A stretch of DNA of 41,577 nt from Clostridia bacterium (GTDB taxonomy: Bacteria; Bacillota; Clostridia; Christensenellales; Aristaeellaceae). Shown piece by piece: positions 1 through 8,432 of this stretch (position 1 is the first letter of the stretch; every line of letters starts with the position of its first letter). The translations under genes were made by a program, and so were the position numbers. The notes beneath the pieces were generated by a model. That model worked only from the letters and a program-made list of their open reading frames with translations. It made no database searches and was not told the origin of the DNA. The DNA lies in NCBI GenBank assembly GCA_017501255.1, contig JAFVXE010000006.1, positions 1 to 41,577 on the forward strand, in the 5' to 3' direction.

Positions 1-2
1 AG

Positions 3-86
3 AATGATGAAGGATGGCTGACACATTTGTCGTCGGGCGTGGTGTCCCAATTGGAAATTCCGTCAGGCCGACCTCCTTCATCATAA
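3..86 (+). CDS. possible 3' end of an unidentified gene (partial)
   Basis: One plus-strand frame is open from the window edge to a TAA at 84-86 and gives 27 residues (begins NDEGWLTHLSS, ends RPPSS). A strong hairpin terminator follows four bases after the stop, which is where the end of a real gene would be expected. The piece is too short to assign a family, and the open frame could be chance. Confidence 0.3.
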   Translation, partial: NDEGWLTHLSSGVVSQLEIPSGRPPSS

Positions 87-89
87 AGG

Positions 90-119
90 AAAAGCGAAGG
101 CTGTTAAACCTTCGCTTTT
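90..119. terminator. bidirectional rho-independent terminator
   Basis: An 11-bp perfect stem (AAAAGCGAAGG at 90-100 with CCTTCGCTTTT at 109-119) encloses an 8-nt loop. It has A-rich and T-rich flanks, so it can act on both strands. It would end the plus-strand gene at 86 and the minus-strand CHAP gene that stops at 148. Confidence 0.8.
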
Positions 120-147
120 ATATTACCAATTGGAATTTGTCTATTGT

Positions 148-669
148 TTAGTATTGAAAACCATCTGGAATTCGGATATATGCCCTTATATGTTCATCTA
201 TCGTACGCTCAATCACTCTTGATATATTGTCGTTGTAAGTATTTCCTTCTGCAACAACAATTGTACCGCCTTTGACTTTCAATATGATACCTATATGGTC
301 ATGTTCCTGATTCATAAAAACTCTATCATAAATTACAATATCACCAGGTTTTGGAACAAAGTTTTTATCCTGCTTATGATATTCTATACGATTATCACCG
401 ATGGCAAACTCTTCCCATCCACCACAACCAGCCAAACTGCATGTTACGCATTCATTGGGACTGTATGGAATCTGAAACCCTGCTTCAATACAGCAATAGT
501 AAACAAATGCAGCACACCACAATTTGTCAGCATCCCTAATGTTCCACTTAGGAAAATGTCTGATAATGGGTTCAATATTGGATTCCTTATCGTCCAGATA
601 TCCATGAAAAGGCATTTGGGCCTTTTCTCTTGCAATCTCAGCTAATTTATTTCTTGTTGCTTTTTCCAT
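148..669 (-). CDS. CHAP-domain amidase/endopeptidase-like protein
   Basis: A 173-residue protein with the signature of a CHAP (cysteine, histidine-dependent amidohydrolase/peptidase) domain. The candidate nucleophile cysteine is in LWCAAFVYYC (about residue 51), the histidine is in DHIGIIL (about residue 125), and an EGNTYND segment follows. CHAP enzymes usually cut peptidoglycan cross-links or act on glutathionylspermidine-type amides. No signal peptide, membrane segment or cell-wall-binding repeat is visible, so export is not evident. ATG at 669 is preferred over GTG at 675 because GGGGT lies just upstream. The gene stands alone between two terminators and is more AT-rich than its neighbours, which hints at acquisition (inference). 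It could be a phage- or element-derived lysin or a toxin-type effector. The family call is fairly sure; the substrate is unknown. Confidence 0.7.
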   Translation of the reverse strand: MEKATRNKLAEIAREKAQMPFHGYLDDKESNIEPIIRHFPKWNIRDADKLWCAAFVYYCCIEAGFQIPYSPNECVTCSLAGCGGWEEFAIGDNRIEYHKQDKNFVPKPGDIVIYDRVFMNQEHDHIGIILKVKGGTIVVAEGNTYNDNISRVIERTIDEHIRAYIRIPDGFQY

Positions 670-701
670 AAGCACCCCACAAATTCAAGTTTGTCGCTTT
701 T

Positions 702-731
702 ATTCTATCACAGCAGTACACAAAACCGCAA
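702..731 (-). promoter_or_regulatory. possible promoter of the CHAP gene
   Basis: On the minus strand TTGCGG (731-726) and TAGAAT (707-702) are 18 nt apart, about 30 nt upstream of the CHAP start. The -35 lies inside the arm of the neighbouring terminator hairpin, so this is a tentative call. Confidence 0.4.
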
Positions 732-755
732 GCCAACAAAGGCTTGCGGTTTTGT
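720..755. terminator. rho-independent terminator downstream of the ybaK-like gene
   Basis: A 15-bp perfect stem (720-734 with 741-755, arms rich in CCGCAAGCC/GGCTTGCGG) has a 6-nt loop and ends in TTTTGT on either strand. It lies about 80 nt past the stop of the minus-strand deacylase gene. Confidence 0.8.
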
Positions 756-832
756 TATTTACAAGATGCAAAGTGTAGCATAACTCCTTCCTTTCCATCA
801 GCCCCCTCTGTCTGGCTCATCTTTTTCTCTTT

Positions 833-1306
833 CTACATCGTCAAATCCGCCATGGTATATGCCACCATTTTCGTCAAATCCTCGGGTGACATCTCCACTT
901 GGGTACCAATTTTTCCGGCGCTGAACATGATGGTATCAAATAACTGCGCTGTTTCATCCAGAAAAGTTGGAAAGGCTTTTTTCATGCCAATGGGCGAGCA
1001 GCCGCCATGAACATAGCCGGTCAGTGGCAATAAATCCTTGCTTTTCAGCATGACAATGCTCTTTTCTTTGGTGGCAGCGGCGGCTTTTTTCAGCGATAAT
1101 TCCTCAGCCACGGGGATCATGAACACATAATGCTTGCCGGATGCACCGGTGGTGACCAGGGTTTTGAATACGTGATCAGGATCCTGGGAAAGCTGTTGCG
1201 CTACTTCCACACCGCTGAGTGCGCCGTCCGGAGCGTCATAATAATGTACCTGATAGGGAAGATGCGCCCCGTCCAGGAGGCGCATCACATTGGTTTTTGG
1301 TTCCAT
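833..1306 (-). CDS. ybaK: YbaK/EbsC-type aminoacyl-tRNA deacylase (Cys-tRNA(Pro) deacylase)
   Basis: A 157-residue protein of the YbaK/ProX editing superfamily. These trans-acting enzymes hydrolyse mischarged Cys-tRNA(Pro). Family features seen are the opening TNVMRLLDGAHLPYQVHYYD, VFKTLVTTG, the conserved central lysine region (SLKKAAAATKEK) and GYVHGGCSPIGMKK, in which the GGCSPIG loop is characteristic of the active site. Length matches the family (about 155-160). ATG at 1306 is chosen because the family's N-terminus begins there and AAAGAAG lies just upstream; a longer frame adds 23 residues unlike the family. It starts 17 nt after the stop of the large membrane protein gene, so the two are probably cotranscribed on the minus strand. 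Confidence 0.88.
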   Translation of the reverse strand: MEPKTNVMRLLDGAHLPYQVHYYDAPDGALSGVEVAQQLSQDPDHVFKTLVTTGASGKHYVFMIPVAEELSLKKAAAATKEKSIVMLKSKDLLPLTGYVHGGCSPIGMKKAFPTFLDETAQLFDTIMFSAGKIGTQVEMSPEDLTKMVAYTMADLTM

Positions 1307-1323
1307 CGTCAGTCTTCTTTCGC

Positions 1324-3024
1324 TTAGGTTCCGGAAAGGTCTTCCGGCGGCAGGGTCTGAGTGGGGGCGTTGCAACGGAGACAGGGCGTTAAGTCGCGGT
1401 GATTGCCCAGCTCAGCATAGGGGAAACTGCCTTCCAGCGGCAGAAATTCATCATAAATGCTGGGACAGTATTGATCCAAGTGGTACTTGCTGCCGCCATC
1501 CGGGTTGTAATACAACAACTGGCTTGCAGGCGGAGCGGGCGTTACAGTCTGACGGGGAGCGATGGTCCAGTTCTCAGCTGTGGAATTCTGGGAATCGTTG
1601 ACGACGTTGGTTTCTTCGCTGTTCTTCACTTCATCGTTGCTGGCCAGAGAGTTAGGATCCACATACCACTCGCCGCCTTCTTTGACCATCAGCACCATGA
1701 AACGGTACAGGGTGGGATCTTTACCATTGTTTTTGTCGATGTTGGCGGTCATGGTCACGGTTCGGCTGCTGTCGCTGTCGGAACCAGAGATTTCTTCGAT
1801 GGTATAATTCAGCGGCGTACGGTTGCCGAGCATCACGAACAGACGGTTGGAGGGGTTGTCCTGGTTGCTGGCCCAGCTGGGCTGCACCAGACGGACCATA
1901 TCCTCGATCCGTGCGCCGGACCAGTTGGTCATGAAGGCTTCCAGACGGGTCTGAGCTTCAGAAATGGGCGCAACGGTGGGCGTGGGTTCCGGTGTGGGGG
2001 AGAAGGTGGGCTGAGCGGCATCGCCGACAACCTCGCCATTAGCACCGAAGGTCTGGGCGGCTTGCTGCTGGTTAGCGTTGGGATCTCCCTGCTGGGCATC
2101 CGGGGAACTGCCGGCAAACAGCATGACCATCAGAACGATACAGGCAGCTACATATGCCAGTGTGGCGATGATTCGCCCGTTATCCGAAAACATTTTGCGG
2201 AACCAGATCACACCGATACCGGCAACGGAAAGAGCGATAAAGAGATAGCGGATGACATTCAGATTATCCGGAACGAACAGACAGGGAACGAACAACACCG
2301 GCAGCAGGACAAACAGGAACAGCTTCCAGAGAGTATCCGGGTCCATAGGCTGGGCAGGAGGGGCTGCATAACCGGCAGGCTGCATCTGCATTCCCTGCTG
2401 AGGAGCGAAACCATTTCGCTCGAAACCCTGCTGAGGCTGCTGCAACGGCGAGGGGTCAAAAGGATTGGCTGGCTGCACCGTGGGGCCGTTGACAGGCTGC
2501 TGCATTGACGGATTCATACCGCCAAAGAGCGGCTGCTGAACCGGCTGATTCATCTGAGGCGGGGTAAAACCCTGCGCACGAGGCGAAAAAGCCCCGTTCT
2601 GGTTCATCACATTCTGGTTGCCCAAAGGCGGCAGGTTGGATGCGGGCTGCCCAAAGGGGAAAGACTGCTGTTGGGGCGGCTGCATACCAAAAGCGCCGGG
2701 CATGGTATTTTGCATCTGCTGCGGTTGACTCTGAAAAGTGCTGGGCTGGAAACCGGCGTTACCGCCCATGGGATTCAGCATTCCAATGGGGCTGGTGCCC
2801 GGTGTGGAAAACAAATCTGCCGAAGGCGGGTAAGCAGGCCCCTGCACGGATGTGGGCTGGACAGGCGCAGGCTGGGAAAACAAAGTCTGCGGCACTGCAC
2901 CCGCATCCTGCTGAACGCCGAAATCGGGCCGTTCAGGGGCCAGTTGGGGGCTTTTTTTGAACAAACCACGCTTCTGCATATTGAATGTGGGGGTGGAAGA
3001 ATATCTGGAGCGATTGCCGTTCAT
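1324..3024 (-). CDS. Gln/Pro/Met-rich membrane protein with a Cys-rich C-terminus
   Basis: A 566-residue protein of unrecognised family. Residues about 1-205 are low-complexity and rich in Q, P, M, N and G (for example MQPPQQQSFPFGQP), so probably disordered and cytoplasmic. Three hydrophobic helices follow, around WKLFLFVLLPVLFVPCLFV, YLFIALSVAGIGVIWF and IATLAYVAACIVLMVMLF. Next come a Q/T/P linker, a globular part (about residues 350-460) and a C-terminal segment with YHLDQYCPSI and LTPCLRC. These Cys/His positions recall small zinc sites such as the Ada-type metal-binding fold. ATG at 3024 is fixed by AAGGAG seven bases upstream; the frame is open 10 codons further. It has its own promoter and probably leads the short operon with the ybaK-like gene. 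Function unknown. Confidence 0.75.
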   Translation of the reverse strand: MNGNRSRYSSTPTFNMQKRGLFKKSPQLAPERPDFGVQQDAGAVPQTLFSQPAPVQPTSVQGPAYPPSADLFSTPGTSPIGMLNPMGGNAGFQPSTFQSQPQQMQNTMPGAFGMQPPQQQSFPFGQPASNLPPLGNQNVMNQNGAFSPRAQGFTPPQMNQPVQQPLFGGMNPSMQQPVNGPTVQPANPFDPSPLQQPQQGFERNGFAPQQGMQMQPAGYAAPPAQPMDPDTLWKLFLFVLLPVLFVPCLFVPDNLNVIRYLFIALSVAGIGVIWFRKMFSDNGRIIATLAYVAACIVLMVMLFAGSSPDAQQGDPNANQQQAAQTFGANGEVVGDAAQPTFSPTPEPTPTVAPISEAQTRLEAFMTNWSGARIEDMVRLVQPSWASNQDNPSNRLFVMLGNRTPLNYTIEEISGSDSDSSRTVTMTANIDKNNGKDPTLYRFMVLMVKEGGEWYVDPNSLASNDEVKNSEETNVVNDSQNSTAENWTIAPRQTVTPAPPASQLLYYNPDGGSKYHLDQYCPSIYDEFLPLEGSFPYAELGNHRDLTPCLRCNAPTQTLPPEDLSGT

Positions 3025-3089
3025 ACTGCATCTCCTTGTAGGCAGGCATGGCATTTTGCTGCCATGGTGAAAAATTCGTTACCTCTTTT

Positions 3090-3117
3090 ATTATAGCACA
3101 TATTGCGCATTTGTAAA
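3090..3117 (-). promoter_or_regulatory. sigma-A-type promoter, minus strand
   Basis: TTTACA (3117-3112) and TATAAT (3095-3090) on the minus strand are separated by 16 nt, about 65 nt before the start of the Gln/Pro-rich membrane protein gene. It is divergent from the yloU promoter. Confidence 0.7.
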
Positions 3118-3216
3118 CGATGAAAAGGCGATTTTGCAATGTTTTTTCTGTAAAAACATTCAAATACGCAACAAAAATGTAACAAAATAAGGAATATTTT
3201 TTCCCCGATGAATCAG

Positions 3217-3245
3217 TTGCGTATTGGCGCGTTATCATGTATAAT
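3217..3245 (+). promoter_or_regulatory. sigma-A-type promoter of the yloU-fakA-recG operon
   Basis: TTGCGT (3217-3222) and TATAAT (3240-3245) are exactly 17 nt apart, 75 nt before the yloU start. The tight spacing of the following genes suggests that it drives yloU, fakA, recG and probably genes beyond. Confidence 0.8.
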
Positions 3246-3319
3246 TACCATGACCTGTCATGCGTGCATATGCAGACAGGCATTGTGGGCGACATTTCGC
3301 CGGCAAGGAGGCAAACAAT

Positions 3320-3670
3320 ATGGAATGCAAGATCAAGAATGATATAGGCACCATCTATATCACCGAGGACGTTATGCTCAAGGTGGCCGGTTATGCTGCG
3401 CTGGAGTGCTACGGTATTGTAGCGATGTCTTCCAAGCGTGCCAAGGACGGCCTTGTGCAGTGGCTCGGCCGGGAAAACCTCTCCAAGGGTATCCAGATCC
3501 GAATGGTGGACGATATGCTGGATGTTGATCTGTTCATCATCGTTGAGTACGGCATCTCTATTGCGGAAGTTTGCAAGACCATCGTGGATACGGTGCGTTA
3601 CAAGCTGGAAAGCATGACGGGCGTGAAGGTGCGCCGTGTCAATATTTCTGTAGAGGGCGTCCGCGTCTAA
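3320..3670 (+). CDS. yloU: Asp23/Gls24 family protein (YloU-like)
   Basis: A 116-residue Asp23/Gls24-domain protein. It shows the family's order of an N-terminal GTIYITEDVMLKVAGYAALE, the central YGIVAMSS segment, and a C-terminal half with VDLFIIVEYGISIAEVCKTI followed by VKVRRVNISVEGV. The exact role of these small proteins is not settled; relatives associate with the envelope or alkaline stress. ATG at 3320 follows AAGGAGG by eight bases; the frame is open 20 codons upstream without a better site. In Bacillota the gene typically sits directly before the DAK-domain gene yloV/fakA, exactly as here (27-nt gap). That synteny supports the call. Confidence 0.88.
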   Translation: MECKIKNDIGTIYITEDVMLKVAGYAALECYGIVAMSSKRAKDGLVQWLGRENLSKGIQIRMVDDMLDVDLFIIVEYGISIAEVCKTIVDTVRYKLESMTGVKVRRVNISVEGVRV

Positions 3671-3697
3671 AATACGAACGTATCGGGAGGAAGAACC

Positions 3698-5350
3698 GTG
3701 ATTCAAGCCAAGACGATCGATGGCGTGCTGCTGCGCGATATGGTACTTGCTGGTGCAGCATTGCTGGAAAAAAACCGTGAAGCGGTTGATGCGCTGAACG
3801 TTTTCCCCGTGCCGGACGGCGATACGGGTACCAATATGAGCCTGACCATGTCCTCTGCCACCAAAGAGGTGAGCCAGAAGGAATATCTGAGCGCCGGCGA
3901 AGCAGCGGCTGCTGTGGCCAAGGGTGCACTCAAGGGTGCCCGCGGCAACAGCGGTGTTATCACTTCTCAGCTTTTCCGTGGTTTCAGCAAGGCTTTGGAC
4001 GGCGTTGAACGCATTACGCCCGTCCAGTTTGCGGCTGCCCTGAAAAAGGGTGCGGAAACTGCCTATAAAGCGGTTATGAAGCCCAAGGAAGGCACCATTC
4101 TTACCGTTGCCCGCGTTATCGCCGAGGAAGCTGTCAAGCAGGCGGAGCGTGCGCCGGAGGATTATGATGCCCTGTTCCGTAATATCCTCTCCACTGGTGA
4201 TACCATCCTCAAGAAGACCCAGCAGATGCTGCCCGCTTTGACGCAGGCTGGCGTTGTGGACGCTGGTGGCCGCGGCCTTTTGCTCATCTATATGGGCTAT
4301 GCTGCCTGCCTGCGTGGCGAGGAGATTCCCACCGAAAAGATGGATTTCTCTGCCGATGGCGAAGCCAATTTCGAGGATGATCACGAGGCACTGGGCGAGA
4401 TCAAGTATGCCTATTGCACCGAGTTCTGCATTCAGAATCTGTATCCCGACAGCCTGGAAGAGGATATCGACTCCTTCCGCCGCCGTCTCAACCGTATTGG
4501 CGACTGCGTACTGGTAGTGGGCGACCTGAGCTTTGTGAAGGTGCACGTTCATACCAACGAGCCCGGCAAGGCGCTGGAATACGGCCTCAGCCTGGGCGAG
4601 CTGGTCAACCTGAAGATCGAAAACATGGTGCAGCAGCGCCGTGAAAAGCAGGAAGCCCAGCAGAAGAAGGAAGAAGAAAATGCTCCTCTGAAGGAATACG
4701 GCATGGTGGCCGTGTCTCTGGGCGAGGGTTTCGGCCGTATCTTCACCGACCTGTCCGTGGACTATGTGGTGGAAGGCGGTCAGACCATGAACCCCAGCAT
4801 TGAGGATCTGTCCGATGCTGTGAACAAGGCTCATGCCAAGACAGTTTTCGTGCTGCCCAACAACGGCAACGTGATTCTGGCTGCCCAGCAGGCTGCCCAG
4901 CTGTGCGAGGATAAGAACGTCATCGTCATCCCCACCAAGAACGTGGCCATGGGTATCGCCGCTGCCATTGCTTTCCAGGCTGACAGCACGCCCGAAGAAA
5001 ACGCTGCCCGTATGGAAGAAGCTGCCCAGCGTGTGCGCACCGGCACCGTTACCTACGCTGTCCGCGATACCGAATACGAAGACCTGACCATCAAGGAAGG
5101 CGACATCATCGGTCTGTACAACGGCAAGATTCACACCGTTGGCAACAGTGTGCATGATGTGACCCGTGACCTGATGAAGGAAATCATCACCGAGGACGAC
5201 GAACTGATCACCGTTTACTACGGCAAGGATGTTGCCGAAGCGGATGCGCAGGCCCTCACCGATGAACTGGCTGATCTCTACGACGATTGCGACGTGGAGA
5301 TGCAGATGGGCGGTCAGCCGCTGTACTACTATCTCATTTCCGTGGAGTAA
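3698..5350 (+). CDS. fakA: fatty acid kinase catalytic subunit FakA (YloV/DAK-domain protein)
   Basis: A 550-residue DhaL/DAK-domain protein. In Gram-positive bacteria FakA phosphorylates fatty acids presented by a FakB (DegV) carrier so that they can enter phospholipid synthesis. The N-terminal kinase domain (about 1-200) has the nucleotide/Mg-binding NVFPVPDGDTGTNMS and GARGNSGVI motifs. A middle domain carries FVKVHVHTNEPG (about 275-290), and the C-terminal DegV-like half follows (about 325-550). Length is typical. The start is GTG at 3698, seven bases after GGGAGG. No fakB gene is in the window, so the carrier must be elsewhere. It is flanked by yloU and recG as in Bacillus-type operons, and only two bases separate its stop from the recG start. 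Confidence 0.9.
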   Translation: MIQAKTIDGVLLRDMVLAGAALLEKNREAVDALNVFPVPDGDTGTNMSLTMSSATKEVSQKEYLSAGEAAAAVAKGALKGARGNSGVITSQLFRGFSKALDGVERITPVQFAAALKKGAETAYKAVMKPKEGTILTVARVIAEEAVKQAERAPEDYDALFRNILSTGDTILKKTQQMLPALTQAGVVDAGGRGLLLIYMGYAACLRGEEIPTEKMDFSADGEANFEDDHEALGEIKYAYCTEFCIQNLYPDSLEEDIDSFRRRLNRIGDCVLVVGDLSFVKVHVHTNEPGKALEYGLSLGELVNLKIENMVQQRREKQEAQQKKEEENAPLKEYGMVAVSLGEGFGRIFTDLSVDYVVEGGQTMNPSIEDLSDAVNKAHAKTVFVLPNNGNVILAAQQAAQLCEDKNVIVIPTKNVAMGIAAAIAFQADSTPEENAARMEEAAQRVRTGTVTYAVRDTEYEDLTIKEGDIIGLYNGKIHTVGNSVHDVTRDLMKEIITEDDELITVYYGKDVAEADAQALTDELADLYDDCDVEMQMGGQPLYYYLISVE

Positions 5351-5352
5351 CA

Positions 5353-7368
5353 ATGGAACTTTCCAATCTTCGCGGTATAGGAAAAAACCGACTACAAGCC
5401 TTACACGCAGCGGGGATTTTCTCGTTGCGTGATCTTTTATATGCGGTGCCCCTCAAATACCGGGATACCAGTGCCTGCGCGGAAATTGCCCAGGCATTGG
5501 AAGGTGAGCGTTTCACCTTTGATCTGGTGCGGGAAGGGGAAGCCAAACTGAGCCGCTATGGGCAGCGCAGCCGGGTGTCCTGTACCTTTACCGATGACAG
5601 CGGGCGCATCACTGCCTGCTGGTTCAACCAGCCATGGATGCGGGAAAATCTGAATAAGATAGCACGTATCCGCCTGCATGGCGTTGTCTCTGTACATGGA
5701 GGCAAAAAGCAGCTGGTCAATCCAACGGTGGAAAAGGAGCTGGGCATCAGCCCGGTATACCGTCCCATTGAAGGCTTGCCCCACAAGACGCACGAAGACA
5801 TCGTGGCCCAGGCGCTGACCTGTGTAGAACAGCTCTGCCCGGAGACGCTGCCAGTTGGCGTTGTGGAACGCCATGGCTTGTGCAGCGGCGCAGAAGCATT
5901 GCGCTTTCTGCACAAACCCACCTCTATGGAGGAGGTGGAACAGGGACAGCGCCGTTTCGCCTTTGAGCAGATGCTGCTGTATCAGTCCGCTGTGCTTGGC
6001 GTCAAGGAAATGCGCCGTCAGGGGTATCCCATGATCATTGGTGACGGGGATACCGCTCTGTTCTGGCAAAAAATGCCCTTTCAGCCCACCTCAGCCCAGC
6101 GGCGTACCCTTCGGGAAATTGCCGCTGACATGGCCGGTACATCGGCCATGGTGCGCATGGTGCAAGGGGATGTGGGCTGTGGCAAAACGGCGGTGGCCCT
6201 TGGCGCCATGACCCTCTGTGCACAGGCCGGGTATCAGTCGGCATTGATGGCGCCCACTGAAATTCTGGCCCGGCAGCATTATGAAAGTTTGCGGAGTTTC
6301 TGTGAAAAGCAGGGAATTCATTGCGGTCTACTGCTGGGCGGAATGACTGCCAAGGAACGGCGCAATGCACTGGAGCATATTGCCAGCGGCGAATGGCAGA
6401 TCGTGATCGGTACCCATGCGCTGATCAGCGAAACGGTTGTTTTTGCCAGACTGGGGCTTTGCATCACCGATGAACAGCACCGCTTCGGCGTTGCCCAGCG
6501 AACCGCCCTGATCAACAAGGGCGTCAGCGACAGCCGTGCGCCCCATTTGCTGGTTATGTCAGCAACCCCCATTCCCCGAACGCTGGCGCTGGTGATGTTC
6601 GGCGATCTGGACATCAGCATCATTGACGAGCTGCCCCCGGGACGCAAGCCGGTGACCACTCGTATCGTATCAGAAGAAAAGCGGCAGGGAATGTATGGCT
6701 TCCTGCGCAATGAGCTGGATGCCGGACGTCAGGCCTACATTGTTTGCCCGCTGGTGGAGGAAAGCGAAACCACCGATAAGCTGAAAGCAGCCAAGCCCTA
6801 CGCTGCAACCCTGCAATCCACCGAACTGGAGAAGTACCGTGTGGGGCTTACCTATGGCGCACAGCCTGCCAAGGAAAAGCAGGAAACGCTCCGTGCCTTT
6901 GCCGCAGGCGAGCTGGATGTGCTGGTGGCGACCACGGTGATTGAAGTGGGTGTGAATGTGCCCAATGCTTCTCTGATGATCATTGAGGATGCCGATCGCT
7001 ACGGTTTGGCCCAGCTGCATCAGCTGCGTGGCCGTGTGGGCCGAGGCGATCAGCAGAGCTGGTGTTTTCTCATGGCCAAGGCAAACGAGCGCCTGCGTGC
7101 CCTGAGCCGCAGCAACGATGGTTTTGAGATTGCCCGAACCGATCTTGAATTGAGAGGCCCCGGTGAGCTTCTGGGCACCCGGCAGCATGGCGAGGCGCTA
7201 TTGCCAGGCGGCACGGTGGCTTTTGGCTCCATGCAGCTGCTTTATGAAGCGGCAGAATGCGCCCAGCAGCTTGCTTCCAGCCCGGAACTGGCGGATGAAT
7301 GGGCCATGGTATCCGCCAGCGCCGGAAAACTGATGGATACGCTGAACCGGGATATTTCCATCAGCTGA
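5353..7368 (+). CDS. recG: ATP-dependent DNA helicase RecG
   Basis: A 671-residue RecG, the superfamily 2 translocase that remodels stalled forks and branched DNA. The N-terminal wedge/OB region (about 1-200) includes LSNLRGIGKNRLQAL and the OB-fold segment around VSCTFTDDSGRITACWFNQ. The helicase core has Walker A GDVGCGKTAVA, the family-specific DEQHRFGVAQR in place of a plain DExH box, SATPIPRTLAL, and in domain 2 TTVIEVGVNVPNA and HQLRGRVGRG. Length is normal. ATG at 5353 is supported by GTGGAG overlapping the fakA stop codon two bases upstream, implying translational coupling with fakA. Confidence 0.96.
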   Translation: MELSNLRGIGKNRLQALHAAGIFSLRDLLYAVPLKYRDTSACAEIAQALEGERFTFDLVREGEAKLSRYGQRSRVSCTFTDDSGRITACWFNQPWMRENLNKIARIRLHGVVSVHGGKKQLVNPTVEKELGISPVYRPIEGLPHKTHEDIVAQALTCVEQLCPETLPVGVVERHGLCSGAEALRFLHKPTSMEEVEQGQRRFAFEQMLLYQSAVLGVKEMRRQGYPMIIGDGDTALFWQKMPFQPTSAQRRTLREIAADMAGTSAMVRMVQGDVGCGKTAVALGAMTLCAQAGYQSALMAPTEILARQHYESLRSFCEKQGIHCGLLLGGMTAKERRNALEHIASGEWQIVIGTHALISETVVFARLGLCITDEQHRFGVAQRTALINKGVSDSRAPHLLVMSATPIPRTLALVMFGDLDISIIDELPPGRKPVTTRIVSEEKRQGMYGFLRNELDAGRQAYIVCPLVEESETTDKLKAAKPYAATLQSTELEKYRVGLTYGAQPAKEKQETLRAFAAGELDVLVATTVIEVGVNVPNASLMIIEDADRYGLAQLHQLRGRVGRGDQQSWCFLMAKANERLRALSRSNDGFEIARTDLELRGPGELLGTRQHGEALLPGGTVAFGSMQLLYEAAECAQQLASSPELADEWAMVSASAGKLMDTLNRDISIS

Positions 7369-7416
7369 GTTTTCAGCCCGAATATAAGGATCAACCAATA
7401 CCCGAGGTGAACTGGA

Positions 7417-7932
7417 ATGAATATTGTGCTCTATCAACCTGAAATTCCCCAGAATACCGGCAACATTGCCCGCACCTGCGCCGCCACCGGCAGTATGCTC
7501 CATTTGATCAAGCCGCTGGGCTTTTCGCTGGAGGATAAATATCTCAAGCGTGCCGGGCTGGATTATTGGCGCATGATGCAGTTCCGGGTGTATGAGGGTT
7601 TTCAGGAATTGCTGGATGCCTATCCCAACGCCCGGATGCATTTTCTTTCCACCAAAGCGCCCCGCTGCTATACGGAAGCGGTTTATCAGCCGGATGATTT
7701 TCTGGTGTTTGGCTGCGAAACCCGTGGCTTGCCGGAAAGTCTGCTGGAAAAGGTGTATGACCGCTGTGTGCGCATCCCCATGGTGCCGAATGCCCGCAGC
7801 CTGAATTTGAGCAATTCAGTGGCTATCGTGCTCTACGAAGCATTGAGAACCAACGGCTTTCTGGGGATGCAGCAGGCTGGCGGGCTTACAGGCCGTCAGG
7901 ATGAAGCCGCTCCCTGGATGGATTATGTCTGA
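7417..7932 (+). CDS. trmL: tRNA (cytidine(34)-2'-O)-methyltransferase TrmL
   Basis: A 171-residue SPOUT-class methyltransferase. TrmL methylates the ribose of the wobble nucleotide of certain leucine tRNAs using S-adenosylmethionine. Diagnostic segments are MNIVLYQPEIPQNTGNIAR at the N-terminus, LHLIKPLGFSLEDKYLKRAGLDYW, the knot region FGCETRGLPESLL, and IPMVPNARSLNLSNSVAIVLYEALR, which lines the SAM pocket. Length is close to the family's usual 150-170. The start is set by GAGGTGA seven bases upstream. It lies 48 nt after recG on the same strand, so it probably shares that transcript. Confidence 0.93.
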   Translation: MNIVLYQPEIPQNTGNIARTCAATGSMLHLIKPLGFSLEDKYLKRAGLDYWRMMQFRVYEGFQELLDAYPNARMHFLSTKAPRCYTEAVYQPDDFLVFGCETRGLPESLLEKVYDRCVRIPMVPNARSLNLSNSVAIVLYEALRTNGFLGMQQAGGLTGRQDEAAPWMDYV

Positions 7933-7969
7933 TTATTCGTTTGATAAAGCAGAGCAAAGGAGGGTTACC

Positions 7970-8374
7970 ATGGCTGCAAGAGCGAGAAGAAACCGCCGTC
8001 AGGAGGAAGAACCCCTGCAACTGGATCAGGTGCTGGAACCCTATGATAACCAGCAGTTCTATGGCCAGCAGTTCCAGTATGATGAACCGATGGCATACGA
8101 AGAAGCGGGTGATAATCAGCTGTACCAGCAGGTGGGCTATCAGACCTATCAGGAAGCCGGTTATGCCGATGAACTGCCTCTGGAGGATGAACTGCAGGGG
8201 ACCGGCGATCCGGAGATGCGCTTTGGTGTGGCAGTACACGTTTTTGATGTGATTTCTTCGCTGGTGGGCGTTTTTGTTATCCTTGTGCTGCTGGCCATGC
8301 TGCTGACGCTGGTGGACTGGCTGCGCACGGATATTCTCCATTCCTTTGTGATGCTGCAAAGCGGCATCAGCTGA
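7970..8374 (+). CDS. small single-pass membrane protein, acidic Gln/Tyr-rich
   Basis: A 134-residue protein of no recognised family. A basic start (MAARARRNRRQ) is followed by an acidic Q/Y/E-rich stretch to about residue 80. One hydrophobic helix (around SSLVGVFVILVLLAMLLTLVDW) lies near the C-terminus, leaving about 18 residues beyond it, so it looks tail-anchored with its bulk in the cytoplasm (inference). ATG at 7970 follows AAAGGAGGG at good spacing. Earlier ATGs in frame (7901 and 7925, the latter overlapping the trmL stop) lack such a site. Its low-complexity Gln-rich style resembles two other proteins here, at 1324-3024 and 27168-29039. Confidence 0.7.
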   Translation: MAARARRNRRQEEEPLQLDQVLEPYDNQQFYGQQFQYDEPMAYEEAGDNQLYQQVGYQTYQEAGYADELPLEDELQGTGDPEMRFGVAVHVFDVISSLVGVFVILVLLAMLLTLVDWLRTDILHSFVMLQSGIS

Positions 8375-8432
8375 TGGTGAATGCCTGAAACGGGAATACT
8401 TGCAGCATATGCCGCAGCGGGGAGGAAAAAGG

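Noticed and set aside
3245..5353. Long open frame antisense to fakA (702 codons)
   Set aside because: It mirrors a strongly biased coding strand; the fakA motifs on the plus strand are unmistakable and the antisense frame has no motif or ribosome binding site.
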